From contig CP123444.1 of NCBI GenBank assembly GCA_029866965.1, positions 3,042,501 through 3,106,500 of the forward strand: a stretch of 64,000 bases of DNA. Reading direction: 5' to 3'. Numbering within the stretch: the stretch's first letter is position 1; every line of letters starts with the position of its first letter. Positions 16,077 to 25,160 of this stretch are shown here, piece after piece. Below the pieces are notes generated by a model. That model did not search any database. It had not been told where the DNA came from and saw nothing but the letters and a program-made list of their open reading frames with translations. Both the position numbers and the translations under genes were made by a program. This stretch comes from Flavobacteriaceae bacterium YJPT1-3. Lineage in GTDB: Bacteria > Bacteroidota > Bacteroidia > Flavobacteriales > Flavobacteriaceae.

Positions 16077-17315
16077 ATGAAAGAAAAGAAAAAATGTAAT
16101 CTCGGTCTTGACTTAGTTTGGCATTCCTTCAATCACTGTTTGACCCTACTCCTAGTCCTATTTCTCCTGGCTTCCTGCACGCCACAAAAGCCCCCTATCG
16201 AAAGCTATCTGGGTTTTGCTATGGAACCTCAAGAGTTAAGTAGTTACCTCCAGGAAAAAATAGAGGACATAGGTATTCCCGGGCTCTCCTTCGCCCTGAT
16301 CAATGAGGGCGAGGTCGTTTTTTACAACACCTATGGCTATGCGAATCTAGAAGAGCAATTAGCCGTAGACGAAAACACCATTTTTGAAGGAGCCTCCATC
16401 TCCAAATCGGTATTTGGCTTTTTCGCCATGACCTTCGTCGATGCAGGATTACTCGATCTCGATCGGCCGCTGTTTGAATATTTGCCCAACCCGGACCTGG
16501 AGAATGATCCCCGCTATAAAGAAATCACTGCCCGTATGGTGCTCAGTCATCAGTCGGGGCTGCCCAACTGGCGGGAAGACGATCCAGAGAACAAGCTCAG
16601 GCTCCTCTTCGATCCAGGTACCAGCTATAATTATTCAGGCGAAGGCTATCAATACCTGGCCGAAGTACTAAAAGAACTGGCGGATACCGATTGGCAAGGC
16701 CTGGATGAACGCTTTCGCGAAAGCGTAGCCGCACCCCTTCAGATGGAGCATACGGTCTTCGTGCAAACGCCGTACACCCGGGCAAACAAAGCAGAGCCTT
16801 ACGACGAAAAAGGAAACCGTGTGGATTGGGAACAGGATTATTGGTACCAAAAAAATGACAGCGTATTCGTGGCCCCGGCCAGTATACACTCGGAGGCCCG
16901 AGAATTTTCCAAATGGATGATTGGGGTAATGAACGAAGAAATCCTCACCCAGGAAAGCTATCGTAAATTGCTACAGCCTCAAGCGCTTGTAGAACAAGGA
17001 GATAATGGAGATGTCTACTATACACTTGGATTTTTTAACCTGGATATCCCGGGAACAGATATCTACTTCCACGGCGGGAACAATCAGGGCTTTACCTCCT
17101 GGTTTGCTTTGGATACCACTAAGAAATGGGGCTTTGTGCTTTTTACGAATTCGGAATACGGCGAGCAATTGGGCAACGAGCTGATGTTCTACCTGATCAC
17201 CGGTCCGGATACCTGGAAGCTCTACCTGATCATCGGACTTTTGTTACTGGTTCTCCTTCTTGGAATAGTTTGGCTTTTTAGGTACTTTAGAAAGCATATA
17301 CGTTCTAAATCATGA
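16077..17315 (+). CDS. serine hydrolase (class C beta-lactamase family) with C-terminal TM
   Basis: This 412-residue protein carries a lipobox-like Ala-Ser-Cys at about residue 34 after a hydrophobic segment. The catalytic SxxK is S107-I-S-K110, and a YNYSGEGY sequence (second Y motif, Gly instead of Asn) follows. HGGNNQGF takes the place of KTG. These features fit the estErase/D-aminopeptidase-like branch rather than a true beta-lactamase. The C-terminal 30 residues form a membrane helix with a basic tail. It overlaps the DUF2200 gene by 4 bp. In contrast to the relative at 765-1904, all catalytic residues are present. Confidence 0.88.
   Translation: MKEKKKCNLGLDLVWHSFNHCLTLLLVLFLLASCTPQKPPIESYLGFAMEPQELSSYLQEKIEDIGIPGLSFALINEGEVVFYNTYGYANLEEQLAVDENTIFEGASISKSVFGFFAMTFVDAGLLDLDRPLFEYLPNPDLENDPRYKEITARMVLSHQSGLPNWREDDPENKLRLLFDPGTSYNYSGEGYQYLAEVLKELADTDWQGLDERFRESVAAPLQMEHTVFVQTPYTRANKAEPYDEKGNRVDWEQDYWYQKNDSVFVAPASIHSEAREFSKWMIGVMNEEILTQESYRKLLQPQALVEQGDNGDVYYTLGFFNLDIPGTDIYFHGGNNQGFTSWFALDTTKKWGFVLFTNSEYGEQLGNELMFYLITGPDTWKLYLIIGLLLLVLLLGIVWLFRYFRKHIRSKS
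16711..16724. repeat. GCTTTCGCGAAAGC palindrome (exact)
   Basis: Lies inside the serine hydrolase gene and is read as RFRES. Confidence 0.95.
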
Positions 17316-17662
17316 GCAACGAGAGGGTTTATAAAATGAAAGTATCCTCGGTCTATCCGCACTATGTGACCAAGGCCGAGAAAAAAGGAAAGACTAAAGA
17401 AGAAGTGGACCTCTTGATTCGCTGGCTCACCGGTTATAATCAGTCACAATTGAAAACGCAGCTGGACAAGCAGGTGGACTTTCAAACCTTTTTCGCACAA
17501 GCACCCCAGTTGAATCCCAACGTTTCCAAGATCAAGGGTCTGATTTGCGGCCATCGCGTGGAAGACATTGAAGATCCTCTGATGCAAAAAATCCGCTACC
17601 TCGACAAACTCATCGATGAACTGGCCCGCGGTAAAAAAATGAGCAGTATACTCAGAGAATAG
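17312..17662 (+). CDS. DUF2200 family protein
   Basis: This 116-residue protein matches DUF2200 well: [37 protein letters not shown] at the N-terminus and the [38 protein letters not shown] pattern behind it. It is small, soluble and of unknown function, and resembles proteins of the YdhG/DUF1801 neighbourhood. Its ATG overlaps the stop of the serine hydrolase (ATGA), so it is translated from the same mRNA. Confidence 0.85.
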   Translation: MSNERVYKMKVSSVYPHYVTKAEKKGKTKEEVDLLIRWLTGYNQSQLKTQLDKQVDFQTFFAQAPQLNPNVSKIKGLICGHRVEDIEDPLMQKIRYLDKLIDELARGKKMSSILRE

Positions 17663-17751
17663 TGCTCACCTAGCTGATTTTTCTCATAGTTCTACCCTTT
17701 AAATTGGAGTACTATTGGAGTATAATTTATAACTCTCCAAAATACTCAGTC

Positions 17752-18291
17752 ATGAAAATTCTTATCGTTTACGGCACCGTAGAAGGGCAAACCCGAAAAA
17801 TAGCACGTTACCTGGAGGAAGTTCTGGATGAAGCCGGACATCAGGCGACTTCTGCCAACGCAACCGACCAGCCCCCTGCTCCGGAAGCCTTTGATGCCAT
17901 TATCCTGGGCAGCTCAATACATTTGGGCAAATACAATCCAGCCCTCAAAAAGTATGTAGACACCCATGTGGAGGCAATCAATCAACGGCCTTCTGCCTTT
18001 TTCTCGGTGTGCATGGCGATCGCCTCCGGACTTGAAAAAGAGCGGGAGGAAGCATTCCAGATCGCAGACGACTTCCTGGAAAAAACGGGCTGGCATACTG
18101 ATGCAGTCTGGCATTTCGCAGGTGCCCTTAAATACACGCAATATGACTATTTCAAGCGCTTAATCATGCGGATGATTGCCAAAAAACAAGGAGGAGAGAC
18201 CGACACCAACCAAGACTATGAATACACCAATTGGAAAGAGGTAAAGGCCAAAGCGCATAATTTCCTGGAACATTTAAAAGTGGCCACCTGA
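17752..18291 (+). CDS. flavodoxin-domain protein, HemG-like
   Basis: From ATG 17752 the product is 179 residues. The FMN phosphate-binding loop is YGTVEGQTRKIA (residues 6-17). GSSIHLGKYNP (about 61-71) and FFSVCMAIAS further match menaquinone-dependent protoporphyrinogen oxidase HemG and related flavodoxins. HemG oxidises protoporphyrinogen IX using quinone at the membrane. Whether this copy makes haem or serves another reduction is not shown by context, since no other haem genes are near. Confidence 0.8.
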   Translation: MKILIVYGTVEGQTRKIARYLEEVLDEAGHQATSANATDQPPAPEAFDAIILGSSIHLGKYNPALKKYVDTHVEAINQRPSAFFSVCMAIASGLEKEREEAFQIADDFLEKTGWHTDAVWHFAGALKYTQYDYFKRLIMRMIAKKQGGETDTNQDYEYTNWKEVKAKAHNFLEHLKVAT

Positions 18292-18365
18292 GCGGGTAAG
18301 CCAAAAGGGAAGTATACTTTTTTCATGTGGGCCACGTTAACTAGGGGTACCCCAAAATAGCCCCC

Positions 18366-19163
18366 ATGATACGCACTGCCTTACTTATTTGCTCCTTGTT
18401 CGCATTTTTGACTTCCCTCTCCTGCTCCACTGCAGACGATCAGGAATTGCTTGTTGATCCCGAAGAGCAGATCGAAAATCCGGAAACACCGGATGGTCCT
18501 GAAGAACCTGAAGATGCTGAAGAAGAACCGGAAGCCTGTGCTGATCCGGCCGACTTCCTATTTGAAGAAAGTCAGGGATTAATTTTGGTCGAATTTGAAA
18601 AAGGGGCTTTTGAAACGGATTCCGCCTGGGAATTTATTGAAGATGAGGCTGCCTCTGACGGTCGCTACGCGGTCTGGACGGGCGCCAACAGCTTTTCGAA
18701 TCCGGGGAACGGGTTGATCACCTATCAACTTGACATTTCTAATCCCGGCACCTATCGCTTTATATGGAAATCGGCTGTAACTGAAGGCGACAATGGAACT
18801 GAATCTAACGACTCCTGGCTGCGTTTTGCCGATACTGCCGATTTCTACGGAGAGAAAAACGGTTCGCGAGTCTATCCCAGAGGTTCCGGAAAAACACCCA
18901 ATCCGGAAGGAGCCTCCAAAGACGGTTGGTTTAAAATCTACCGCAGCGGGAATGACCTGGACTTTAAATGGCAGGCCCGCACTTCAGATAACGACGCTCA
19001 TGACATCTACGTGGTCTTTGAAGCGCCCGGAACTTACCTCATGGAGGTCTCGGGCCGCTCTAGAGGTCACGCCATTGATCAATTCGTACTTTACCAGGAA
19101 AATCAGTACACCCAACAAGAAGCGACTTCATCGACTGAATTCAGTAGGATTTCCTGCAATTAA
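18366..19163 (+). CDS. lipoprotein with acidic linker and carbohydrate-binding-like domain
   Basis: This 265-residue protein has a signal peptide with lipobox Leu-Ser-Cys at about residue 20. A 35-residue Glu/Asp/Pro linker (DPEEQIENPETPDGPEEPED) follows. From about residue 68 there is a beta-sandwich resembling family 6 carbohydrate-binding-type domains (LILVEFEKGAF, GNGLITYQLDISNPGTYRFIWKS, YLMEVSGRSRGHAIDQFVLY). The acidic linker after the cysteine fits the lipoprotein export signal that sends Bacteroidota lipoproteins to the cell surface. Surface glycan binding is inferred. Confidence 0.75.
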   Translation: MIRTALLICSLFAFLTSLSCSTADDQELLVDPEEQIENPETPDGPEEPEDAEEEPEACADPADFLFEESQGLILVEFEKGAFETDSAWEFIEDEAASDGRYAVWTGANSFSNPGNGLITYQLDISNPGTYRFIWKSAVTEGDNGTESNDSWLRFADTADFYGEKNGSRVYPRGSGKTPNPEGASKDGWFKIYRSGNDLDFKWQARTSDNDAHDIYVVFEAPGTYLMEVSGRSRGHAIDQFVLYQENQYTQQEATSSTEFSRISCN

Positions 19164-19179
19164 GGAGGCATGGAGCTTG

Positions 19180-19282
19180 AAAAGAACCTGGTAAACCTGC
19201 CCCGAATGGGGTTTGGTTTCATGAGCACTTCCGGATCAATGAGCGTGTCAAGGAAACAAACCAGTCTCCCAGGTTCTTTTTT
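19180..19282 (+). other. structured element: 12-bp arms enclosing about 77 nt, then T-run
   Basis: AAAAGAACCTGG (19180-19191) pairs perfectly with CCAGGTTCTTTT (19269-19280), which runs into six T. Inside is a hairpin AAACC-TG-CCCC-GAAT-GGGG-TTT-GGTTT. It begins 17 bp after the lipoprotein stop. It may be an elaborate terminator or a small structured RNA. The rest of the gap to 19487 shows no gene. Confidence 0.5.
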
Positions 19283-19486
19283 CGTAAGAAACAGTAGCTA
19301 GGTTGTGTACTAGCGCACGTTGAACAAAAAATCAATTCATCAGCCTGTTAAAATTACTTAACTTTCCTCCCGCGCTATGTTTCTAACCAATCTGAACAAT
19401 CGTGGGAACGATGTAAATCGCCACAGATTAGTAGTGATCCAGTGGCCTTTGTTGGTGGCTGCTAAAACCATTTAAACGAGTACCCT

Positions 19487-20557
19487 ATGATAGATCTGGA
19501 CATTCTAATCAAAACCGTAGATGATCTGGCCGTGGGCGTTGGGATTTTTGAGGTTGAAGACACTACAGATATAAAAAGTATTCGCTACGTATTCATGAAC
19601 CAGGTAATCTTGCAGGAGATGCGGAAATCCCGGGAGGAAGTACACGGCAAAAAAATCATCGAAGTAGCTCCGGAAGCCTATGAGCACAAAGGGGGCCTAC
19701 AGGTGATGGAAGCCTACAGAAAAGTGGCTGCTGAAGGTGGAAGCATTGATCTGGGTTTGGTGGAGTATTCCAATCATATGGTAGCGGGCACCTACGAATG
19801 TTCTGTGCACCACATTCAGGACAATTACATTTATGTATCCTTGAGGAATGTCACCGAATTGGAGAAAACAAAAAATGAATTAGAGGAGAAGAATAAGCAA
19901 TTAAGCCAGTTTGCTTATATGGTGTCTCATGATCTAAAAGAACCGCTGAATTCCGTAGCCATGTTAACTGATCTGCTTCAGCATCAGTACATGGAGCAAT
20001 TGGATGAGCAAGCTAAGGAATTCATGCAGTCCATTGCTGAAGCCACGGAACGCATGAGCGACCTCATTACAGATTTGCTCGAATATAGCGCCCTCAATTA
20101 TGAACTAGAAAAGGTTCCTCTTCACTGTAATGATCTTGTAGAGGTGATTCAAAAAGACTTGATGGTGACCATAGAATCTAAGCAGGCAGTTATTGAGGTA
20201 AAATCATTACCGACAGTTATGGGCTATCCTACCCAGCTCAGAATGGTCTTTCAAAATTTAATCAGCAACGCGCTTAAATTCAGTAAACCAGATGAGTCTC
20301 CTGTAATCACCGTAACCGCTGCTGAAAAGGAGAAGGATTATATTTTTGCTATCGCTGATCGGGGAATTGGTATTTCCAAGGAAGATCAAGAACGCGTTTT
20401 TGAAGTATTTCAGCGTTTACACCGCAAAAGTGAATTTGAAGGCAATGGTATCGGTCTCGCCCATTGTAAAAAAATTGTGGAACTGCATCAGGGGAAAATT
20501 TGGCTAGAATCAGAGCCGGGTCAAGGAAGTACCTTTTATTTTACGATCCCTAAATAA
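19487..20557 (+). CDS. PAS-domain sensor histidine kinase
   Basis: This 356-residue soluble kinase has a PAS domain at residues about 10-122 (GVGIFEVEDTTDIKSIRYVFMNQ), a short coiled coil (ELEKTKNELEEKNKQLSQFA), and a HisKA with H148 in SHDLKEPL. Its HATPase carries the N-box NLISNALKFS, G1 DRGIGISKED and G2 GNGIGLAHC. It resembles the phytochrome-type bacterial kinases and has no membrane helix, so it senses a cytosolic signal. No response regulator gene is adjacent, so the kinase is an orphan. Confidence 0.9.
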   Translation: MIDLDILIKTVDDLAVGVGIFEVEDTTDIKSIRYVFMNQVILQEMRKSREEVHGKKIIEVAPEAYEHKGGLQVMEAYRKVAAEGGSIDLGLVEYSNHMVAGTYECSVHHIQDNYIYVSLRNVTELEKTKNELEEKNKQLSQFAYMVSHDLKEPLNSVAMLTDLLQHQYMEQLDEQAKEFMQSIAEATERMSDLITDLLEYSALNYELEKVPLHCNDLVEVIQKDLMVTIESKQAVIEVKSLPTVMGYPTQLRMVFQNLISNALKFSKPDESPVITVTAAEKEKDYIFAIADRGIGISKEDQERVFEVFQRLHRKSEFEGNGIGLAHCKKIVELHQGKIWLESEPGQGSTFYFTIPK

Positions 20558-20635
20558 TAACTTTTCGTGGTTATGCAGTATAAAGTAGAGTTCGTTGGCA
20601 CCCCAATGCGATGATTGAGAAATAAAGACCATAAA

Positions 20636-20722
20636 ATGGAGTCCAACGCTGAAACAGAAAAGTCTACACTATTCCTTAATTGGGCCAAGTGGTTTGCACT
20701 GGATAACAAGATGCATTCATGA
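20636..20722 (+). CDS. possible 28-residue upstream peptide
   Basis: An ATG at 20636 opens 28 codons (MESNAETEKSTLFLN, then WAKWFALDNKMHS) and ends in TGA that overlaps the next gene's ATG (ATGA at 20719-20722). The overlap geometry suggests coupling. It may be a small protein, a leader peptide or chance. Confidence 0.3.
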   Translation: MESNAETEKSTLFLNWAKWFALDNKMHS

Positions 20723-21441
20723 ATCTTTTAACCCGATTTAGCGGCTACTACCGAAAGCTCAAACAAAACGGCTGGTATTTCCTTTTCTACCTGTTCTGCA
20801 GATTATCCTTAGCCTTCGGTTTTATAGTTGCAGGCATGGTCAAGATCATAGGAGAACGCTTTGCCAACGGACTTTCGGAAATCCATCCTATGGGGGCCTA
20901 TCTAACAGCCCTGCATCACACGGGCTATTACTACACTTTCATTGGAATAGCACAAGTTCTCGCCGGAGTCCTACTTGTTATTCCGCGCACGGTTACCTTA
21001 GGCGCTCTACTCTATTTTCCCATCATTCTCAACATTACCGTGCTTAGCTATGCGGTGCGCTTTGACGGCTCTTTATTCACCGCACCCCTGATGACGCTCG
21101 CCAATGTATTTATTCTGGCCTGGCACTATGACGATTGGAAAGGCATCCTACCCCATAACAAAAACAAGATTGCCTATCGCCCTAAACATTTTCGCGAGAA
21201 AAGTTGGCGATTTCCCTACTTCTTCGCCCCCACTGTCCTCCTGATCACCATAGGCGTCATTTTTGGTGCTAGCCGACTTTACGAGGTCATGCCGCGCAAT
21301 CAAATACAAGACTGTGAGAAGCAATTCGTAGGCACCAATCGCGAAGCGGCCGGCAATGATTTCTGCCGCTGTGTTCATGAAGAAGGCGCTCCCTTAGATG
21401 AATGCCTGGACCGCTATGAAGCAACGGCTTCAGACCGTTAA
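20719..21441 (+). CDS. DoxX-like membrane protein
   Basis: This 240-residue protein has a DoxX-type four-helix core. The conserved opening is RLSLAFGFIVAGMVKIIGERF, with helices after YYTFIGIAQVLAGVLLVIPRTVTLGALLY and the region LTLANVFILAWHY. A fifth helix (FFAPTVLLITIGVIFGA) precedes an extracytoplasmic tail with four cysteines (DCEKQF, DFCRCVHE, DECLD). The Cys-rich tail is unusual for the family and could form disulphides. Function in quinone or redox-linked processes is only a family guess. Confidence 0.75.
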   Translation: MNLLTRFSGYYRKLKQNGWYFLFYLFCRLSLAFGFIVAGMVKIIGERFANGLSEIHPMGAYLTALHHTGYYYTFIGIAQVLAGVLLVIPRTVTLGALLYFPIILNITVLSYAVRFDGSLFTAPLMTLANVFILAWHYDDWKGILPHNKNKIAYRPKHFREKSWRFPYFFAPTVLLITIGVIFGASRLYEVMPRNQIQDCEKQFVGTNREAAGNDFCRCVHEEGAPLDECLDRYEATASDR

Positions 21442-21498
21442 TCTCCCGTTAATACGTCTACTTCACCTGCTCTTTTTCTGTATTTTCTAAAAAAAAAC

Positions 21499-22212
21499 AT
21501 GAAAACGTGGATGATTTTCGGTGTCCTGATCACCCTGGGATTACAATCCTGTCAGGGGCAGGCAACCAGCAATGACGGAGTGTACACCTATAAATCGGGG
21601 GATCCTAATGGCATCAACAAATGGTATCAAGGCCGACAGATCGCCCGGGTAATGGGCTATCAGGGCATGAGCTGGTTGGAACGCCCGGAACGGGAAGAGG
21701 AAGAAAAAACGAGTCGGCTGCTGGAAAACATGAATATTCAAGTGGACGATACCCTGGCCGATATCGGTGCCGGTTCCGGTTATCACGTTTTTAAAATGGC
21801 ACCCAAAGCGAGCGAGGGACTTATTTATGCAGTCGATATTCAGGAAGAAATGCTCCAGGCGATGCGCTCGAAAAAACAGGAATTGGGAATTTCGAATGTC
21901 CGACTGATCCAAGGTGGGGAACAGTCGGTGAATCTCCCATTGAATGCTGTTGACAAGGTTTTGATGGTGGATGTCTATCACGAATTCAGTCATCCCGCGG
22001 AGCTCTTGCAGAGCATTAAAGAGGCACTTCGTGCTGACGGACGGATCTACCTGATTGAATACCGCGGAGAAGATCCCTCCATTCCCATCAAACCCATCCA
22101 TAAAATGACCGAAAAGCAGGCGGTCAAAGAATTTCAAGCCGCCGGATTCAAGCTCCAGCAGAACATCGATAATCTGCCCTGGCAACATTGTATGATTTTT
22201 GTAAAGGCCTGA
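21499..22212 (+). CDS. exported lipoprotein with a SAM methyltransferase fold
   Basis: This 237-residue product starts MKTWMIFGVLITLGLQSCQGQ, a signal with lipobox Leu-Gln-Ser-Cys at 18. The mature part is a class I methyltransferase: DTLADIGAGSGYHVFKMA (SAM loop), IYAVDIQEEMLQAMRSK (acidic residue for the ribose), and VDKVLMVDVYHEFSHPAELLQSIKEAL. SAM is not known to be available outside the cytoplasm, so the location and activity do not fit easily. An alternative is a non-exported form starting later, but no suitable Met precedes the domain except M52. It lies just upstream of the NPP gene. Confidence 0.8.
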   Translation: MKTWMIFGVLITLGLQSCQGQATSNDGVYTYKSGDPNGINKWYQGRQIARVMGYQGMSWLERPEREEEEKTSRLLENMNIQVDDTLADIGAGSGYHVFKMAPKASEGLIYAVDIQEEMLQAMRSKKQELGISNVRLIQGGEQSVNLPLNAVDKVLMVDVYHEFSHPAELLQSIKEALRADGRIYLIEYRGEDPSIPIKPIHKMTEKQAVKEFQAAGFKLQQNIDNLPWQHCMIFVKA

Positions 22213-22238
22213 ACGCTTTCTTTTTCTACTTTCGTGAA

Positions 22239-23555
22239 ATGAACCTACGTTTCCCGTCTGCCTCTATTTTATTGATCCTGAGCTTTTGGGTGTTCATCTC
22301 CTGTGCATCAAAGCAAGAAATGGCACCTCGGGCTTCGTCCAACATACAGCCATCCGGGGCCGTGCAGACCAATTCGGTCTGGGCACAGCAACAACCCTAT
22401 GTCCTCCTGATCTCCTTAGATGGATTTCGTCACGATTACCTGGAACGTTTTCAACCTCAGCATTTATCCGCTTTCGCGAAAGCGGGAGTCCGTGCAGCAA
22501 GTTTGATCCCGGTCTATCCGTCCAAAACCTTTCCCAACCATTACAGCATCGCCACGGGCATGTATCCCGATCACCATGGCTTGCTGGGCAATGTGTATTA
22601 CAACACCCGGCTCCAAAAAGAGTACAATACCCGTAATCGAGAAACGGTGGAAGACGGTCGTTTTTACGGGGGCACGCCCATTTGGGTGCAAGCCAGTAAA
22701 GCCGGAATGGTGACCGCCAGTTATTTCTTTGTAGGTACCGAAGCGCCGGTCCAAGGCATACAGCCCACCTATTGGTATCCCTACGACGGTAAGGTCTCCA
22801 AACAAGAACGCATTGATCAAACCCTGGACTGGCTTCGTTTACCCCCAGAGACCCGACCCCATTTGATCACCCTCTATTTTTCGGATATGGACACTACCGG
22901 CCATCGCTACGGTCCCCAGGCAGATATACAATTAGAAGCCACTTTAAATGAGTTGGATGACGCTTTAGGAGCGCTTTTTCAAGGATTAGACGCGTTGGAA
23001 CTCCCGATAGATGTTGTCATTGTCTCCGATCACGGGATGGCCGCCATTAGTCCTGAGCAACTGCTACCTATCGAACCGTGGTTAAATGAAGAGCAGTATC
23101 GCCTGATCGACAACGGAAGTATGCTCAGCATCCATCCGCTCCATCAGGAGGATACCGAAGAAATCTTTCAAACACTGCAATCAAAATCCGATCACTTCAC
23201 GGTGTACAAAACGCAAGAGGTTCCCTATTTTGAGGAAAAGCCTACGAACCCTGACTGGGGCGCCATTCAGTTGGTACCGGACGCTGGCTTTTACTTTATG
23301 CATGAAAACGGAATCGCGATGCGCAAGAATTCCGGCCAGGACTTTTTTGGATTTCACGGATTTCCACCCACGCAAAAAGACATGCATGGTATTTTTTATG
23401 CCAAGGGCCCTCTGCTCGCCACTGATCTGACCCTGCCTTCCTTCAAGAATATTCATATCTATCCACTCCTTTGTAAACTTTTAGGTCTGGATATCCCGGC
23501 AAACATTGACGGGTCGATCACCCCGCTAGCCAAAGGGTTAAAACACCCTAATTGA
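22239..23555 (+). CDS. NPP-type phosphodiesterase/alkaline phosphatase superfamily lipoprotein
   Basis: ATG 22239 gives 438 residues with lipobox Ser-Cys at 22. The metal site and nucleophile are clear: D61 in LISLDGFRHDY, T97 in YPSKTFPNHYSIATG, then DMDTTGHRYGP and VSDHGM. This is the ectonucleotide pyrophosphatase/phosphodiesterase signature. It would hydrolyse nucleotide or phospholipid phosphodiesters at the outer surface or in the periplasm. Its start lies 26 bp downstream of the methyltransferase stop, so the two may share a transcript. The palindrome at 22470 encodes AFAKA. Confidence 0.92.
   Translation: MNLRFPSASILLILSFWVFISCASKQEMAPRASSNIQPSGAVQTNSVWAQQQPYVLLISLDGFRHDYLERFQPQHLSAFAKAGVRAASLIPVYPSKTFPNHYSIATGMYPDHHGLLGNVYYNTRLQKEYNTRNRETVEDGRFYGGTPIWVQASKAGMVTASYFFVGTEAPVQGIQPTYWYPYDGKVSKQERIDQTLDWLRLPPETRPHLITLYFSDMDTTGHRYGPQADIQLEATLNELDDALGALFQGLDALELPIDVVIVSDHGMAAISPEQLLPIEPWLNEEQYRLIDNGSMLSIHPLHQEDTEEIFQTLQSKSDHFTVYKTQEVPYFEEKPTNPDWGAIQLVPDAGFYFMHENGIAMRKNSGQDFFGFHGFPPTQKDMHGIFYAKGPLLATDLTLPSFKNIHIYPLLCKLLGLDIPANIDGSITPLAKGLKHPN
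22470..22483. repeat. GCTTTCGCGAAAGC palindrome (exact)
   Basis: Lies inside the NPP gene and is read as AFAKA. Confidence 0.95.
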
Positions 23556-23701
23556 TTAAGCTACAGAAGATTATTTCCATTAAAGACCTGATTTAGGTAT
23601 ATTGAACTGCGTTTATCTAAAATCGCATAGTGTTCGACCCTCTATCTGCTATCGCATTTCCTGCTCCTGTGGTGATTTAATCAATAAGAAAAACAACCAT
23701 C

Positions 23702-24235
23702 ATGAACAGAAAAGAATTTCTCAAAACCTCGGGGATTGGATTGGGCTTTGCCCTGGTTCCCGGTATCGTGCTCGGAAAAACAACCTCCACTACTTCATCC
23801 GGAAAACCCAAGATTATCAAGGATGGTCAGGGGGAGGTGCTCAATGTCATTGGGGACCTACAAACCCATAAATTAGTCGGAACAGAAACCGAGGGCCAGA
23901 TCACCGAATGGGTGGACGATGTAGAACCCGGAACGGGCATTCCCCCTCATGTGCACACCCAGGAAGATGAGATCTTTCGGGTAGTAAAAGGCGAAGTAGA
24001 AATTAGGGTTGGTGACAGTACAACGGTCCTGAAAGCGGGTGATGTGGCCTTTGCGCCCAAAAACATTCCTCATGCCTGGAAGGTAGTCGGTACCGAAAAG
24101 GCCAGGATGATCACCTCGGCCTTCCCTTCAGGTATAGAAGATATGTTCCAGGAATTGGCTGTGCTGCCTGCAGGTCCCCCGGATCTGGTTAAAGTGAGCG
24201 ATATTTGTAGAAAATACGGAATTCGCTTTATCTGA
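23702..24235 (+). CDS. exported cupin-domain protein
   Basis: This 177-residue protein starts MNRKEFLKTSGIGLGFALVPG, a Tat-like signal with RK in place of RR. The cupin core has PPHVHTQEDEIFRVVKGEVEIRVG (His-x-His-x5-Glu metal set) and the second motif AGDVAFAPKNIPHAWKVVG with His. Metal-dependent sugar or small-molecule binding is the family rule. An LCMT-type methyltransferase relic starts 28 bp downstream, so they were once probably cotranscribed. Confidence 0.82.
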   Translation: MNRKEFLKTSGIGLGFALVPGIVLGKTTSTTSSGKPKIIKDGQGEVLNVIGDLQTHKLVGTETEGQITEWVDDVEPGTGIPPHVHTQEDEIFRVVKGEVEIRVGDSTTVLKAGDVAFAPKNIPHAWKVVGTEKARMITSAFPSGIEDMFQELAVLPAGPPDLVKVSDICRKYGIRFI

Positions 24236-24263
24236 TGCGAATGACGCGCTAACATCTACCGGG

Positions 24264-25103
24264 GTGAAAGTCCATGAGACCGCTTACGTAACCTGTGCAT
24301 TTCGGGCACTTCACGAAGAGCTGAGTGGAGATCACTTTGCACACCTCTGGGTTTCCCCTGAAATCACCGCCTGGATGCAGGATTATCTGCATAAAGTATC
24401 GGCAGAATAGGCGCGTGCCCATAGCCTTCGCAATCGGTTTTTTTTAGATACCCTGAATAGTCTGGTCAAGGAAGGAACCATCACCTGGCTCATCAACTTT
24501 GGATGTGGTTTCAATATGTATCCATTCTTGTTGCCCGATACTTTAAATTATTTGGAAATTGACAAACCGGAGGTAGTAGACCTCAAACAAACCAAGATCA
24601 AAGCCTGGCAGCAACAAGGCAGCCTTTCGGAACGCAAGATCACTTTTGTGGGCGTCGACTTTACACAGGATTATCAAAGCGCACTGGAGCGAACTATTAC
24701 CAATTTAAAAAAAGACCAACCCTGCTTTATTTTGCTTGAAGGCGTAATATTCTTTCTAAACCGGGCCCAAAGCGATGACCTATTCGCCTTTTTCCATCGA
24801 TTACAAGGACCGGGAGACTGGCTGGGCAGTGCGTCCTTTCGGGATACGCTAAAACGAACAACAGCCTATAAAAGATTAATGGCGTACACCGGCCAACAAG
24901 AATTTAAAACGGCAAATAAAGAGGACTTTCAAACTTTTCCCGATAGCTACTATAAGGCACTTCCGAATTACAGCCTGATCGATCATCAAGATTACTTTAG
25001 CCTTTCCGAGCATTACGGTAACCCGATTCAACTGCCGAGCGACCAGATCTTAAATGAACACTTTTATGTACTGCAAAGAATAAGTTCCATGCAACGAAAA
25101 TAA
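24264..25103 (+). pseudogene. LCMT/PPM-type O-methyltransferase gene interrupted by an in-frame TAG
   Basis: Reading from GTG 24264 gives KVHETAYVTCAFRAL, the N-terminal segment expected for leucine-carboxyl-methyltransferase-type enzymes. TAG at 24408-24410 interrupts the frame, which then continues unchanged: ARAHSLRNRFFLDTLN, INFGCGFNMYPFLLP (SAM-binding G-x-G), NYLEIDKPEVVDLKQTK and FILLEGVIFFL. A single stop interrupts an otherwise intact gene of 280 codons. An internal ATG at 24516 would drop the first half of the SAM site. It is most likely a recent pseudogene; readthrough or a sequence error are alternatives. Confidence 0.7.
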
Positions 25104-25160
25104 GCAGCAGCGTTATTTTTAAAAGATTTGTATTATTAAAAGACATCTAAAAATCACCCC

